From contig CM064480.1 in assembly GCA_032716605.1 (NCBI GenBank), forward strand, positions 44,056,846-44,120,845: a stretch of DNA of 64,000 nucleotides, in the 5' to 3' direction. Source of the DNA: Paralithodes platypus. Lineage: Eukaryota; Arthropoda; Malacostraca; Decapoda; Lithodidae. Position 1 is the first letter of the stretch. Every line of letters starts with the position of its first letter. A program made the translations under genes and the position numbers. Of the stretch, positions 19,451 through 30,338 are shown piece after piece. The notes under the pieces were generated by a model. The model had not been told where the DNA came from, made no database searches, and saw nothing but the letters and a program-made list of their open reading frames with translations.

Positions 19451-20531
19451 CCTCCCACATCCGGCAACTTAAATTAAATATCTAACTTATGGTAAGACCT
19501 TCTCTAATTTGCCATGAAATACCAGGCTGGGCGAGTTTTCGAAGCCTTGTGTTTTTCTGTATTTTCATCCACCAGAATGCTGTTTATTGTGATGTATCAT
19601 ATGTCAATGGAAAGAGGAATATTTATAGTACATGATAAAACAAAACAAAATGTAAATAAATCGAAATATGAAAGTGTAAATGAGTCCGGAATACAATTAT
19701 TTCCCATGCAATTGTCTTTACACCGTCCTAGCTCTAAATTGTGAGTGATGACCATATATTTTTTTTTTGCTCAAATAATAGTATTTTTTCTCCTCTTTCC
19801 AAATCTGAAAACAGAAATTGTTCATCTTCAATAGTTCTCAAGCAGTGACCGAAAAAAAAAGTATGATTTTGATTGATATGGTTTATAACATTTTCGATTT
19901 ATTTCGTTGTTACGAAGTGTATGGTTTTAAATTTAGGCTGTATGAATACGGCAAATAATGCTGATGAGTATAAAAAAAAAATAGAAGTTCCTACGACAAA
20001 TACTTTTTGCGCTATGAATATTTGAAATGAAGAGCCAAAATGCGAATATTTACGCTTCACCAGTCTCTGTTCCGCCGTCGCTAGCCGGGTTCCGAGCTGT
20101 TCCCCACCTCGTCGTTGCATTATTTGCTCGGATAGGTATATAACTGTATATATCACCGGAATCGGAAAATTGTGCTCTTTCTAATGGTGAAAACCAAAAT
20201 AATATAGCGTAATTGGTTCGCGAGCTATGTGCAATTGTTTCCATGCATTGTTATTGTTAAGTATATATATGAGAATGTTTATACAGTTGTATATCTTTGC
20301 CACAATGTACAACACTTTTATATAATTTTCCTTGCCAATAATTGTATAATGTTCATAGAACACATGTCAGTCATGAAGGTTGTCAATTTTACTTACCTGA
20401 TAGGGCCACAACCCTTTCCAATGAGAAGGGAAATGGCTCCTGGGTTGACACTGAAAAAACAAAACAAGAAAGCCAGGTTATCTTAAAGTAATAAATTCAG
20501 AAATAATTCTATTGTACACACAAATAAAGTA

Positions 20532-20596
<65 letters not shown>

Positions 20597-20658
20597 AGGT
20601 GTCAAACAAAATATAATGAATGGTAAAAAAAATGTGTGTATGTGTGTTGGTATCTATA

Positions 20659-20868
20659 TGTTACGGCCTTTTTGAAAAAGTGGCCTTTTTGCGAAATGAC
20701 CGGGAGCTTTGCAAAATGACCAAAAACCTAGCCTTTTTGTAAAATGACACTTAATGTCTGGCCCACTTGCAAAATATCCAGCATATTGGCCTTTTTGTCA
20801 AATTACCTGTGCCCTTTTGCAAATTGACACCAAACGTCTGGCCAATTTACAAAAAGCCCAGCATGCTG
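20659..20868 (+). repeat. Left TIR of Ginger element
   Basis: Starts TGTTACGGCCTTTTTG and matches the reverse complement of the right end with few differences. It is internally repetitive, with several CCTTTTTGCAAAATGAC-like units in both orientations. Confidence 0.85.
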
Positions 20869-21410
20869 TGCAAAATGACAACAAACGTATCAAATCAAAA
20901 CAAGGTAGTGGGAGGGGAAATGGGGATGGGGACTAAAGTACGAGAAGTAGCGAAAAACAGCGAAAAGTGGCGAAAATAATTGTAATGGCGCATTTGGCAA
21001 TCTTCAGCTACGAACTCTTCGTTTAGACGAACCTGGTGATACTTTTTTTTTCGCTACTTTTTTTTTCTCGCTACTACTGGTGCAGCCAGTTAACTTCTCA
21101 TTTAGTCACCACTACAGCTCAGGTGATCACGGGACTAGTCGTACCTTAGTCCTTACTATTCCACTTTTTAACTATACCTTGAAATATTTACAATGAGTGA
21201 TACAAAAAGTGCTTTTTATGCCAAGTTGACAGAGGCAGAACAAGATAAAGCAGCAAATTCTTCTAGTTTGCTACCCAGCGAGGAGTACAAACAAATTCTT
21301 AATCGTTTGACTGAACTTACACAACCTAACGTGAAGAAAACTCAGAAGGACTATCGTCTGTTGCGGAAATATGTGATCCTGGAATGTACCACAGTTGATT
21401 GTACCACCAT

Positions 21411-22689
21411 TGTGACGTCTACCAGCGTTGGCAGAATCGCCTCTCGTTAGCCACTAGCGCTCGCCAGGGACATCGAAACGGGCTACAGTTATCAGAGAAT
21501 GTTGTTCTTTCTTTCCTAGTACTCGTATTGTCACAGACAGCCCAGTGGTGGTCTTTATTTTCGTCTGTGATAACGGGAAGTATTTTATATCATTAATAGA
21601 ATATAAGATGCATTGTGTAAAGTTAAGGAGAAAGAGAGATATAGGCAGCGTGGTGGTTATATGTGCATGTGTATGTATGTGTTGCCTCGCTCGGAGGAGT
21701 TTTCCCGCTCGCGCGCGGGCTTTCCCTCGCCTTTGATTGGCTGGTGGATCCTGGCGCGTCCTAGGGGCCTGCTGCTTTGTGACGTCTCGGCCCGTGATTG
21801 GCCGACCATCGCGCCCTTGCGGGCTCCTGTGTAACTAACCTCCTCCATGAGGGTTCCCAGGAGCTGTTCTCCTCAGGACAGGCTTGGTGCGCGTGCTTCT
21901 AACATCCCCTTGCATATTCTCTCCCGATCACCCCCTTTATCACTGTTTCTCTCTCTCAACTTCTTCTTTTCTATTACTTCTCGTCTTTATTCAATTACTT
22001 ATCCCCTTGGGTTCTGCATACGGTTTCCATAGCCGGCCCATTGTATTGCATGCACCGTCCTCTGAGATATTTACATGTACTTAGAATAGGTTTGAGGGTT
22101 CTTAGTTAGTATAGGTTAGGAACTCTGTGTCTCCATTATTGATTTAGTGTTTCTGCTCTTTTATTTAATGCTAGACTGGGATAAGGTAACTGTAATCGTT
22201 GTCTCCGATCGTGTGGTGTCCTGCCTCCTGCCTTTATATAGTTCTAAATCAGTACGAGCATCTTATGAGCATCATACTTTCTTCAGAAGTTTCCAGGTCT
22301 ATGCTGTAGGGCTATACTTCACTTTCTTTCAGATAGGAGTGAAGAGTTTATTGTTGTTTAGAGTAACTGTATTGAAGCATCTTTTTATTGTATTAAATCT
22401 TGCAGTGATTTAATTGATCTTTCCATAGATTCCTTTTTATGAATTTTAACGTAACTTGCATCTTGTTTGTTATCAGGCTATACCAGTGTGGGTTAGCCTG
22501 AAGTAGAGTACATTTATGCCCAGTTAAGGATACCCCGTTATCACAGATTAACTCTGGAGGGTATAGGTGTTTTTGTTCGCCGGCATATAAGTTCGAGGGT
22601 TTGGATCTAGCGTACCGTTGTTGCATAGTGCCCTATTACTAGTCCAATCATTAAGTGTCCTTGTTTTATTCGTAGCCCCGGTCGTAACA
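21411..22689 (+). mobile_element. Probable solo LTR inside the transposase frame
   Basis: 1279 bp starting TGTGACG and ending CGTAACA (inverted TGT-ACA ends). Flanks are CCAT on the left and CCGT on the right, a 4-bp duplication with one mismatch. With the insert and one flank copy set aside, the two coding parts are in the same frame. It contains two inverted CCAAT boxes and TGACGTCT near 21738-21805 and a TATATAG near 22237. An intron is the alternative, since TTTTATTCGTAG precedes 22676. Confidence 0.55.
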
Positions 22690-22961
22690 CCGTGCAAAAG
22701 CTGCAGAAAAAGGGAACGCATCTCAGATTTGTATTTGCTGAAGATGTGTTCGATGTGATCCATGCTTGTCATCGTGCAAATGGACATGGAGGCAGAAATA
22801 CCCTGTTTAAGGCAACTGGAGAAAAATATGCCAATATTACAAAAGCTCAAATAATGATATATCTCCAGTTCTGTAAAGAGTGTCAGCTGAAGAAGAGCAG
22901 TGTACGAAAGTCTATCGTTGTCAAACCAATTGTTTCCAACAGTATGAATTCACGGGCCCAG

Positions 22962-23367
22962 GTTAGTAAGCATGGTCGAAATTTATAAATTAATTCTATA
23001 ACAACTGTGTTAATTTAATAGTTTAATCTGACATCATTAGACGGTATACTCCCTAACTGCTGGAGTGATGTTTTTAAGAATAATTAAAGTACCCATTATC
23101 GTATCTAATACTAATACTAATAATACTAATATGGGGTAAATATTTTAATATTGTTGTGGCAAGTGAAGGTAACCATTATTAGGGACACAATGAAAACAGG
23201 AAAGCAATTATATTATTGAAGGGGAGTGATAAAAAGATCGCTCCCGTTGCTAGGGATCTTGCCCATTAGACAGTTTTATACAATTTAAAAAAGGATTTTA
23301 TTTACCCCTTTTGATTTTCTAGATATCCTTCCTAAAAGTGTATCCCATATTCTTTGTCTTTCTGCAG
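22962..23367 (+). other. Spliceosomal intron in Ginger transposase
   Basis: GTTAGT donor and TTTCTGCAG acceptor. The flanking codons join in frame (SRAQ, then DDLIDMQ), matching the family's conserved order. Confidence 0.75.
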
Positions 23368-24778
23368 GATGACCTGATTGACATGCAGAGTCATCAAGAC
23401 GGGGAATACCGTTTCATTCTCAACTATCAGGATCACTTGACGAAGATGGTGATCCTTCGGCCTCTGAGGACAAAGACCGCTGAGGAGGTAGCTTACCAAA
23501 TCGTGGACATTTTCTGTGACAAAGGCGCCCCTCATATCCTACAAGCAGACAATGGTAGAGAATTTTCTAACAAATTGATCAAGGAAGTTCTGGTCCTGTG
23601 GCCGGAGTGTAAGCTAGTTCATGGTAAGCCGCGCCATTCACAGTTGCAGGGATCAGTAGAACGAGCCAACAGAGATGTTGAAGCAATTCTTGCATACTGG
23701 CTGAAGGACAACAACACTACAAAATGGTCCCAGGGACTACGCTTCGTCCAATGGCAGAAAAACGCACGCTTTCGGCAGAACACCCTATGAGGCCATGTTT
23801 GGACAGAAGCCTCGTCTTGGCATTGCGGCATCTTCTCTGCCAGTGGAAGTTGTGGAAGGTTTGGAGACAGGAGGAACTTGGAGAAGCACTGGGTGCAGAA
23901 ATTGAGGATAATCCAACTAGCGAGGAGGATGAATGTGAAGAAAGCCAACCGGAAGCAACTACCAGCCATAAATGCGTCTCCTGTGGTAAAATCTACTTTG
24001 GCTCTGATGTGTGCAAGGACTGTGGGAACCCGTGTCACGCTCCATGCTCTGTTGTGAATGAAGAGGTCAATGATGGGTGTGATGTGGTTATGCTTTGCTA
24101 CCTCTGTGACCGTCAGCAGGGCATTAAAATTCAACAAAAGAAATCACAGAAAACAGCAGGATCAGGCTAAGAAGATGATGGCAGTTTCTGTGCATCGATT
24201 TAAGGCAGCCCAAGTGGGCGACACCGTGGTTGTCCCAATTCCTCTTGTTGACCGTGGACGAGCTGAGTTTGCAAATGCAAAGGCCATTGTCGTTCAGGTG
24301 TTGGAGAATGGCACCTGCAAGCTTGGGACAAAGCACGGACTACTTAAACAGGTGTACACTCGAAACCAGTTCGCCCCATGCGTGGAAAAGTTCCTCTCAT
24401 TTGAAGATGTGCAACAGGAGAAGGAAGTAAGTTTGCGGGAAGTAGCCATTGCAGACTCCATGGGGCATGGTCAGGGCTTCATAAAGTGCAGCTGCACTAA
24501 ATCTTGTCTGACCAGCCGCTGCAAATGCTACAAGAATAAGGTCATATGCAACAGTAGATGCAAGTGCAGCTCCTCCTGCTCCAACTACTTTCATGATGTT
24601 GATGTTTAAATGATTGTGTTATTGCTGAGTATATTTGATTTAGATAATATGCTATTAATGTTGAGTTATTTGATGATTTGATTTGATAAAATGTTAAAAA
24701 ATAATATTGTTTCGATTAGGCCTCCCAATTTTTACAAATATATATGTTTACAGTTATTTAGAACTTTACAACAAGGCA

Positions 24779-24981
24779 ATATGCTGTTTTTTTGTAAATT
24801 GGCCAGACGTTTGGTGTCATTTTGCAAAAAGGCACAGGTAATTTTACAAAAAGGCCAATATGCTAGACATTTTGCAAATGGGCCAGACATTAAGTGTCAT
24901 TTTACAAAAAGGCTAGGTTTTTGGTCATTTTACAAAGCTCCCGGTCATTTCGCAAAAAGGCCACTTTTTCAAAAAGACCGT

Positions 24982-24985
<4 letters not shown>
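24779..24985 (-). repeat. Right TIR of Ginger element
   Basis: Reverse complement of the left TIR; ends CAAAAAGACCGTATCA before a (TA)n tract. Confidence 0.85.
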
Positions 24986-25023
<38 letters not shown>

Positions 25024-25215
25024 CAAGGTGTCATAAATATATATATATATTTATGCGGTATATATATATATAAAATAAATCAAATAAATATATACCCGGT
25101 ATATAAATAAAATAAAAATATAATAATAATATAAATACTCAATTATGGGCCTTGGGCTTGCTCGGGACCTTGGGGCTGATCCGCTAGATACCCTGGGGAA
25201 CAGGAATAAAAAATA

Positions 25216-25263
<48 letters not shown>

Positions 25264-25493
25264 GGAATATATATAAAATAAATGAAATCAAAATTTAAAT
25301 AAAATGAAATAAATAAAATCAAATAAATAAATATATAAATAAAAAAAAAATGTAATAATAATATAAATACTCGATTATGGGCCTTGGGCTTGCTCGGGAC
25401 CTTGGAGCTAATCCGCTAGACACCCTGGGGAACAGGAATAAAAAAATATATATATATATATATATATACGGTATATATATATATACAGTATAC

Positions 25494-25562
<69 letters not shown>

Positions 25563-25664
25563 AATAAAATAAAAAATATAATAATAATATAAATACTCGA
25601 TTATGGGCCTTGGGTTTGCTCGGGACCTTGGGGCTAATCCACTAGACACACTGGGGAACAGGAA

Positions 25665-25694
<30 letters not shown>
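24986..25694. repeat. TA tracts with short interspersed unit
   Basis: TA runs at about 24986-25020, 25221-25262, 25448-25555 and 25677-25694 alternate with three copies (about 25146, 25379, 25604) of a roughly 66-nt unit beginning TTATGGGCCTTGGGCTTGCT and ending GGGGAACAGGAATAA. Two more lie at about 26288 and 26520. Confidence 0.85.
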
Positions 25695-25695
<1 letters not shown>

Positions 25696-26132
25696 GGGCA
25701 AGCAACACCAAGGTAAACACGAACATCTTTATTCTGGTACCGGTAACGTTTCGACATTAACATATGTCATCATCAGACCTAAATCAATAAGAAATAAATT
25801 TATTAATACATTATGTTGACATTTAAAGCAAATATATTATTAATAATAATTTAGAAAAACATAAAAAGTTAGAAATCGCGAAAAAAGAGATAGAAACAAA
25901 CACAAACAACAGAAACAGCTAAACCATATGTGAACTACGTGTAGATATTGTAGGCTAAACTTTTTATGTTTTTCTAAATTATTATTAAAAATATATTTGC
26001 TTTAAATGTCAACATAATGTATAAATACATTTATTTCTTATTGATTTAGGTCTGATGATGACATATGTTAATGTCGAAACGTTACCGGTACCAGAATAAA
26101 GATGTTCGTGTTTACCTTGGTGTTGCTTGCCC
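25696..26132. repeat. Large palindrome with Penelope-like arms
   Basis: Inverted arms (25696-25875 and about 25955-26132) around an 80-bp spacer. Each arm contains CTGATGA, a GACAT...ATGTC stem, GAAAC, and GTTACCGGTA, the hammerhead core order used by Penelope-type pseudo-LTRs. The plus-arm core is at 26052-26086. It probably is a pair of inverted pseudo-LTR fragments of an otherwise lost element. Confidence 0.6.
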
Positions 26133-26172
26133 TTATAAGACTCCGCTTCCCCCGAGGAGAATCTATTGCCAC

Positions 26173-26176
<4 letters not shown>

Positions 26177-26248
<72 letters not shown>

Positions 26249-26620
26249 AATAAAATAAAAAATATAATAATAATATAAATACTTGATTATGGGCCTTGGG
26301 CTTGCTCAGGACATTGGGGCTGATCCGCTAGACACCCTGGGGAACAGGAATAACAAAAAAAATATATACGGTATATATACTGTATATATATAAAATAAAT
26401 AAAATAAACATATAAATAAAATGAAATAAATAAAATAAAATAAATGAAAACAATAATAAATCAAATAAATCAATATTTAAATAAAATACAAAATATAATA
26501 ACAATATAAATACTCGATTATGGGCCTTGGGCTTGCTCGGGACCTTGGGGCTGTTATATACTGTATATATATATATAATATATATATATATATATAATAT
26601 ATACTGTAATATAACAAAAA
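26177..26620. repeat. TA microsatellites and two more 66-nt units
   Basis: A long TA run (26177-26243), then TA- and AAAT-rich DNA with units at about 26288 and 26520. The second unit is cut off by another TA run. Confidence 0.85.
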
Positions 26621-27245
26621 ATCCATAGAGTACTTACCATACTTCCGGTAAGCTTACTGTAAACATTCCTGTGACATCTTCGTGATTATAATGTATTTAT
26701 TTCGTAGGCAGTGCTTATTGATAAATATATTTGTCTTTCAAGCAAAAAATAGTGTAAAGTCATCAATGATACCTAGACAAAACTGTATCAATACTCAAGG
26801 GGTTAACCAAGATTCACTCCCCTCAGTCACCAAAAGTCACAAGTAACATCTTATATACATATATAATTCAAATTATTCACTAAACACTTTCACTGGGTAG
26901 ATGAAATAATCCATAATTGCCTGCCTATAGCTAGGCATGGTGGGCCAGAGGGAGGGAGCCCAGAATTTAAAGGGCCGGGACCCTGCCTCACAGTCTGGGG
27001 GCCGGGAAACTACTGACTTAACAAAGGCCCGGGCTCCTCAGAGAGGGACGCTATGGGGTTGCTAGATACTTCCTTTTGTAACTTACTAATGCCTAACTTA
27101 CCAGTCCAAATTGAGTCAAAATCGAGTCATAAACTTATTTTTGGCGAATATTTCTAACTTACAGGTGGCATTATGACGCGATTGCGTCATACGACCACTC
27201 TTGGAGGGGTGGCATTATGACGCGATCGTGTCGTAAGAATGCGGG
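26621..27245. other. No gene; C-element scrap and GACGCGAT duplication
   Basis: A C-element right end (CAAGGGG-TTAA, about 26800) is recognisable. GGCATTATGACGCGAT occurs twice between 27166 and 27227. Nothing else is identified. Confidence 0.5.
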
Positions 27246-27248
27246 ACG

Positions 27249-27448
27249 GTTAATACCTTTCGTGCCATTTAGGTGTCGATTTTTTTCCTGGCGAGCCATA
27301 GCGAGCCTGTATATGAAGAGGAATCGGCCTTCGGCCGAGACATTTTTCTACCAAAAAATTTACAAATTTATATTGAAATTGTGTGGTCTTGTGGGTGTTT
27401 GTTTCAAGTTTGATAGAGGTTTAGAGAGCAAACTTAACCCCCTCCTTA
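27249..27448 (-). mobile_element. TTAA-B element, partial
   Basis: Core with CGAGCCATAGCGAGCC, GGCCTTCGGCC and the poly-T/A hairpin; the left part is missing and the right end reads CCTCC-TTAA. Confidence 0.65.
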
Positions 27449-27712
27449 AACCATTGAGCCGAACCAATAAATTATGGTGCACAATACCGTCTGGGCTCCA
27501 TTAAAAGAGTCCCGTCGTCAGCACCATCCAGTCCACCTCTTGTACTGGTTGGTAATACAATGACTGCAGCCTACCCTAGCTATATACACGACAGAGTGGG
27601 AAAATGTTCTGAGAAATGGTGCAATGTTTGCCGTATTATGAGGCATGGAAAAAGCTGTTTGTTTTTATTTTACTACATATATTATTATTATTATTATCTT
27701 TATGATATAAAA

Positions 27713-27770
27713 TATATATATATATAATATAATATAATATGTACCAGTATACTGTATATACACTTATACA

Positions 27771-27854
<84 letters not shown>
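27713..27854. repeat. (TA)n(TG)n compound microsatellite
   Basis: A long TA run (about 27770-27823) followed by TG repeats to 27854. A degenerate C element follows to about 27990. Confidence 0.9.
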
Positions 27855-27856
<2 letters not shown>

Positions 27857-27997
27857 CCAATTTTGTCCAGCTTATGAAAGACCTCAGTAGAATCAGAGAC
27901 GTAAGAACTATTTAAATTAACTACATGGCCTTCACGGTTGTTCCTAGGCTGCATAAAATTGCTTATTAGGTTACTTGTGAGAATACCAAAAGGGGAG

Positions 27998-28382
27998 TTA
28001 TGGGGGGTCACCGGCATTTTTTAATCTTTCTCTCCTCTTTTCTCTTTCCCTGGCTTGTATCCATTCGGCCCCATTCAGCCAACTGTATTAAGACGTTTAT
28101 CCCCATCTAGGTGTCGATTTTTTCCTGGCGAGCGAATAGCAAGCCAGCATTGTATGGAGAAATCCGGCTTCGCCGGAGAAATTTTTCTATCGAAAAATGT
28201 ACAAATTTAGCTTGCTGTCAAAACAAAAATGTATATATGCTGGCTCGCTACCGTTCGCCAGGAAAATATTGACATCTGGATTGGGGTAAACGTCTTAAAA
28301 CAGTAGGCTGAATGGGGCCCAATGGATACAAGCCAAAGAGAGAGGGAGAGAAAGAGAACAATTACGAGGTGGGCTCCTTTAA
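27998..28382 (+). mobile_element. TTAA-A element
   Basis: The left end is TTAT instead of TTAA, then GGGGGGTCACCGGC; the right end is GGCTCC-TTTAAA. Hairpins and arms are complete. Confidence 0.8.
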
Positions 28383-28464
28383 ACATTACACGATGTACAC
28401 AGTAGGAAATAGCCTTTGAGTTGGTTTATGTTGAAACCTTTCACATTATCAAGTGTCATGAACT

Positions 28465-28845
28465 TTAAGGGGGGTCACCGGCTATGTTTATCTTTCTCTC
28501 CTTTTTTCTCTTTCCTTGGCTTGTATCCATTCGGCCCCATTCAGCTAACTGTTTTAAGACGTAAATCCCCATCCAGGTGTCGATTTCTTCCTGGCGAGCG
28601 AAAGCGAGCCAGCATTGTATGGAGAAATCCGGCTTCGCCGGAGAAATTTTCTATCGAAAAATGTACAAATTTAGCTTGCTGTCAAAACAAAAATATATTT
28701 ATGATGGCTCGCTACCGCTCGCCAGGAAAATATTGATACCTTGGTGGGGGTAAACGTCTTAAAACAGTAGGCTGAATGGGGCCGAATGGATACAAACCAA
28801 AGAGAGAGGGAGAGAATGAGAAAAAAGCGATGTGGGCTCCATTAA
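28465..28845 (+). mobile_element. TTAA-A element, full length
   Basis: TTAA 28465-28468 to TTAA 28842-28845. Direct neighbour of the preceding A copy, same orientation, separated by 82 bp. Confidence 0.85.
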
Positions 28846-28990
28846 GTTCCTTAATCCACAAGGCGTATTGTATTACAAACATGGCATCATCTTCCGGAGA
28901 AGGTTGATAAAAGCTCTTGCTAAATATGTAACGGTTAGTTTACAAGGAAGCTGCACCTTGGCATGAATCACAGATGTAATATATATACTG

Positions 28991-29204
28991 TACGGTCGCG
29001 CTAATAAGTCATGTCTCAGCTGTCATTACGTTTGGCTTGCTCTGTGCTGTAATAATTGCTGCCAGATGTTCAATAGGGTGGGTAAGTGTAGGAATAGGTT
29101 TTTATATCCCCCTCGAATTGAATAAAATACGTTTAGATATTGCTGAAACCAATTATGAATAAAAATATAATTGGTGCCGGGACATGACTTGTTAGGCCGA
29201 TTGT
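28991..29204. mobile_element. MITE-M copy 2 (mariner-like)
   Basis: 214 bp with TA at each end and termini GGTCGCGCTAATAAGTCATG and GACATGACTTGTTAGG. Interior about as in copy 1 at 1200-1414. Confidence 0.75.
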
Positions 29205-29386
29205 ACACTTGGATAGCATCATACCAGACCAGATGGCTGCAGTAAAGTAGGAAAGAAGAGCAATTGGACAGAGGAAGAACAAGCGGAGAAGTTAGAAGTA
29301 CAGTAGAAGACTGAAAGTTCTCGGTTAGTTAGTTAAAATAGGACTTCAGAGGCTATCAACCCTATTGGATTATTAAGTCAGCACAC

Positions 29387-29721
29387 TTAAGGGGAAATTT
29401 CCACTTGAGGGATTGTTTTCTGGATCCCTTTCTCCCTCATGTTTAGCCCCATTGCTTTTGAGATTTTAAGACTTTCGCCCCATTAGTTGACGATCTTAAG
29501 AACTTTCGCCCCATTTCTGTCAATTTTAAGACCTTTCGTGCCAATTAGGTGTCGATTTTTTCCTGGCGAGCGATAGCGAGCCTGTAATGTAAGAGGAACC
29601 GGCCTTTGGCCGGGAAATTTTTCTACCGAAAAATGTACAAATTTATCTTGAAAGGGGGTCTAGGGGGTGTAATTGTAAGCTTGATGGAAATATAGGGAAC
29701 AAACTAAAAACCTCCCCTTAA
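29387..29721 (-). mobile_element. TTAA-B element, full length
   Basis: TTAA 29387-29390 to TTAA 29718-29721 with a complete core; one of the best-preserved B copies. Confidence 0.85.
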
Positions 29722-30072
29722 AGTCTTAAAGTCAAGAATAACGACAGGACTGGAGCCCCTTTTCGAAAACTCCAGTCCCTTGTGAACCTGGGATACCATA
29801 TTCTCTAGCCCACTCATAAATATTTTTTGATTGCTCATCTGTTTCTAATTATGGAAGTATATCGCTGGAAACGAATTTATGAATATATATGCTATACATC
29901 AACTACAAAACTATAGTAACTATTTAGTGAAAAGCAAGTTCAATCCAAAAAGCAATCAAGATAGTAATGATTGCATAAATAAAAACATAGGCAGTCCAGG
30001 AATTCTTATAATTGTTTTAGAGACTCTGGCATCCGAGTGTACAGTTGCAGACAGGTGAAGTAGAGACAAGTG

Positions 30073-30338
30073 TTAAGGGGGTCACCGGATTTTTTTCACT
30101 TTCTCTCCTTTTCTCTCTTTCCCTGGCTTGTGTCCATTCGGCCCCATTCAGCCAACTGTTTTAAGACGTTTATCTCCCTCCATCCAGGTGTCAATTTCTT
30201 CCTGGCGAGCGATAGCGAGCCAGCATTGTATGGAGAAATCCATACAATTCTCCATTGTATGGAGAATGGGGCCGAATGGATACAAGCCAAAGAGAGAGGG
30301 AGAGAAAGAGAAAAAAAAAGTGAGGTGGGCTCCCTTAA
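30073..30338 (+). mobile_element. TTAA-A element, internally deleted
   Basis: Both A termini are present (TTAA 30073-30076 and 30335-30338) but the central hairpin core is replaced by a small inverted repeat of TTGTATGGAGAAT. The right TTAA is shared with a C element. Confidence 0.8.

Larger units (their letters stand above)
21193..24609 (+). pseudogene. Ginger transposase (integrase-like), broken
   Basis: The N-terminal part starts at ATG 21193. After the LTR at 21411-22689, coding resumes with an HHCC zinc-binding domain (HACHRANGH, then CKECQ). A GT-AG intron spans 22962-23367 (CAG/GTTAGT ... TTTCTGCAG/GAT). The catalytic core keeps all three acidic residues: Asp in DLIDMQ, Asp in QADNGREF and Glu in GSVERAN. 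Then come a CVSCGKIYFG zinc knuckle, a GDTVVVPIPLVDRGRAEF segment and a CXC-like cysteine block (CSCTKSC, CKCYKNKVICNSRCKC). Frame changes occur near 23775, 23868 and 24135. The left end of the frame is close to the usual start of this family. Confidence 0.8.
20659..24985 (+). mobile_element. Ginger-type DNA transposon
   Basis: About 4.3 kb bounded by long terminal inverted repeats (20659-20868 and 24779-24985) with TATA on both sides, although the flanks are TA-rich so the duplication is uncertain. Inside is a transposase whose integrase resembles Gypsy/Ty3 integrases, followed by cysteine-rich C-terminal segments of the KRBA2/SCAND3-like type. That combination defines Ginger elements. It is inactive as assembled, with frameshifts and an LTR insertion. 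Confidence 0.8.

Noticed and set aside
21193..21450. Separate small gene of 85 codons
   Set aside because: Its N-terminal sequence continues in frame with the transposase after the LTR; the last codons read into the LTR.
23332..24137. Minus-strand frames opposite the Ginger transposase
   Set aside because: They are shadows of the plus-strand coding region, which has the conserved integrase motifs.
20659..24609. A host-domesticated KRBA2/SCAND3-like gene
   Set aside because: Long terminal inverted repeats directly flank the unit and the frame is broken, so a transposon copy explains it better.
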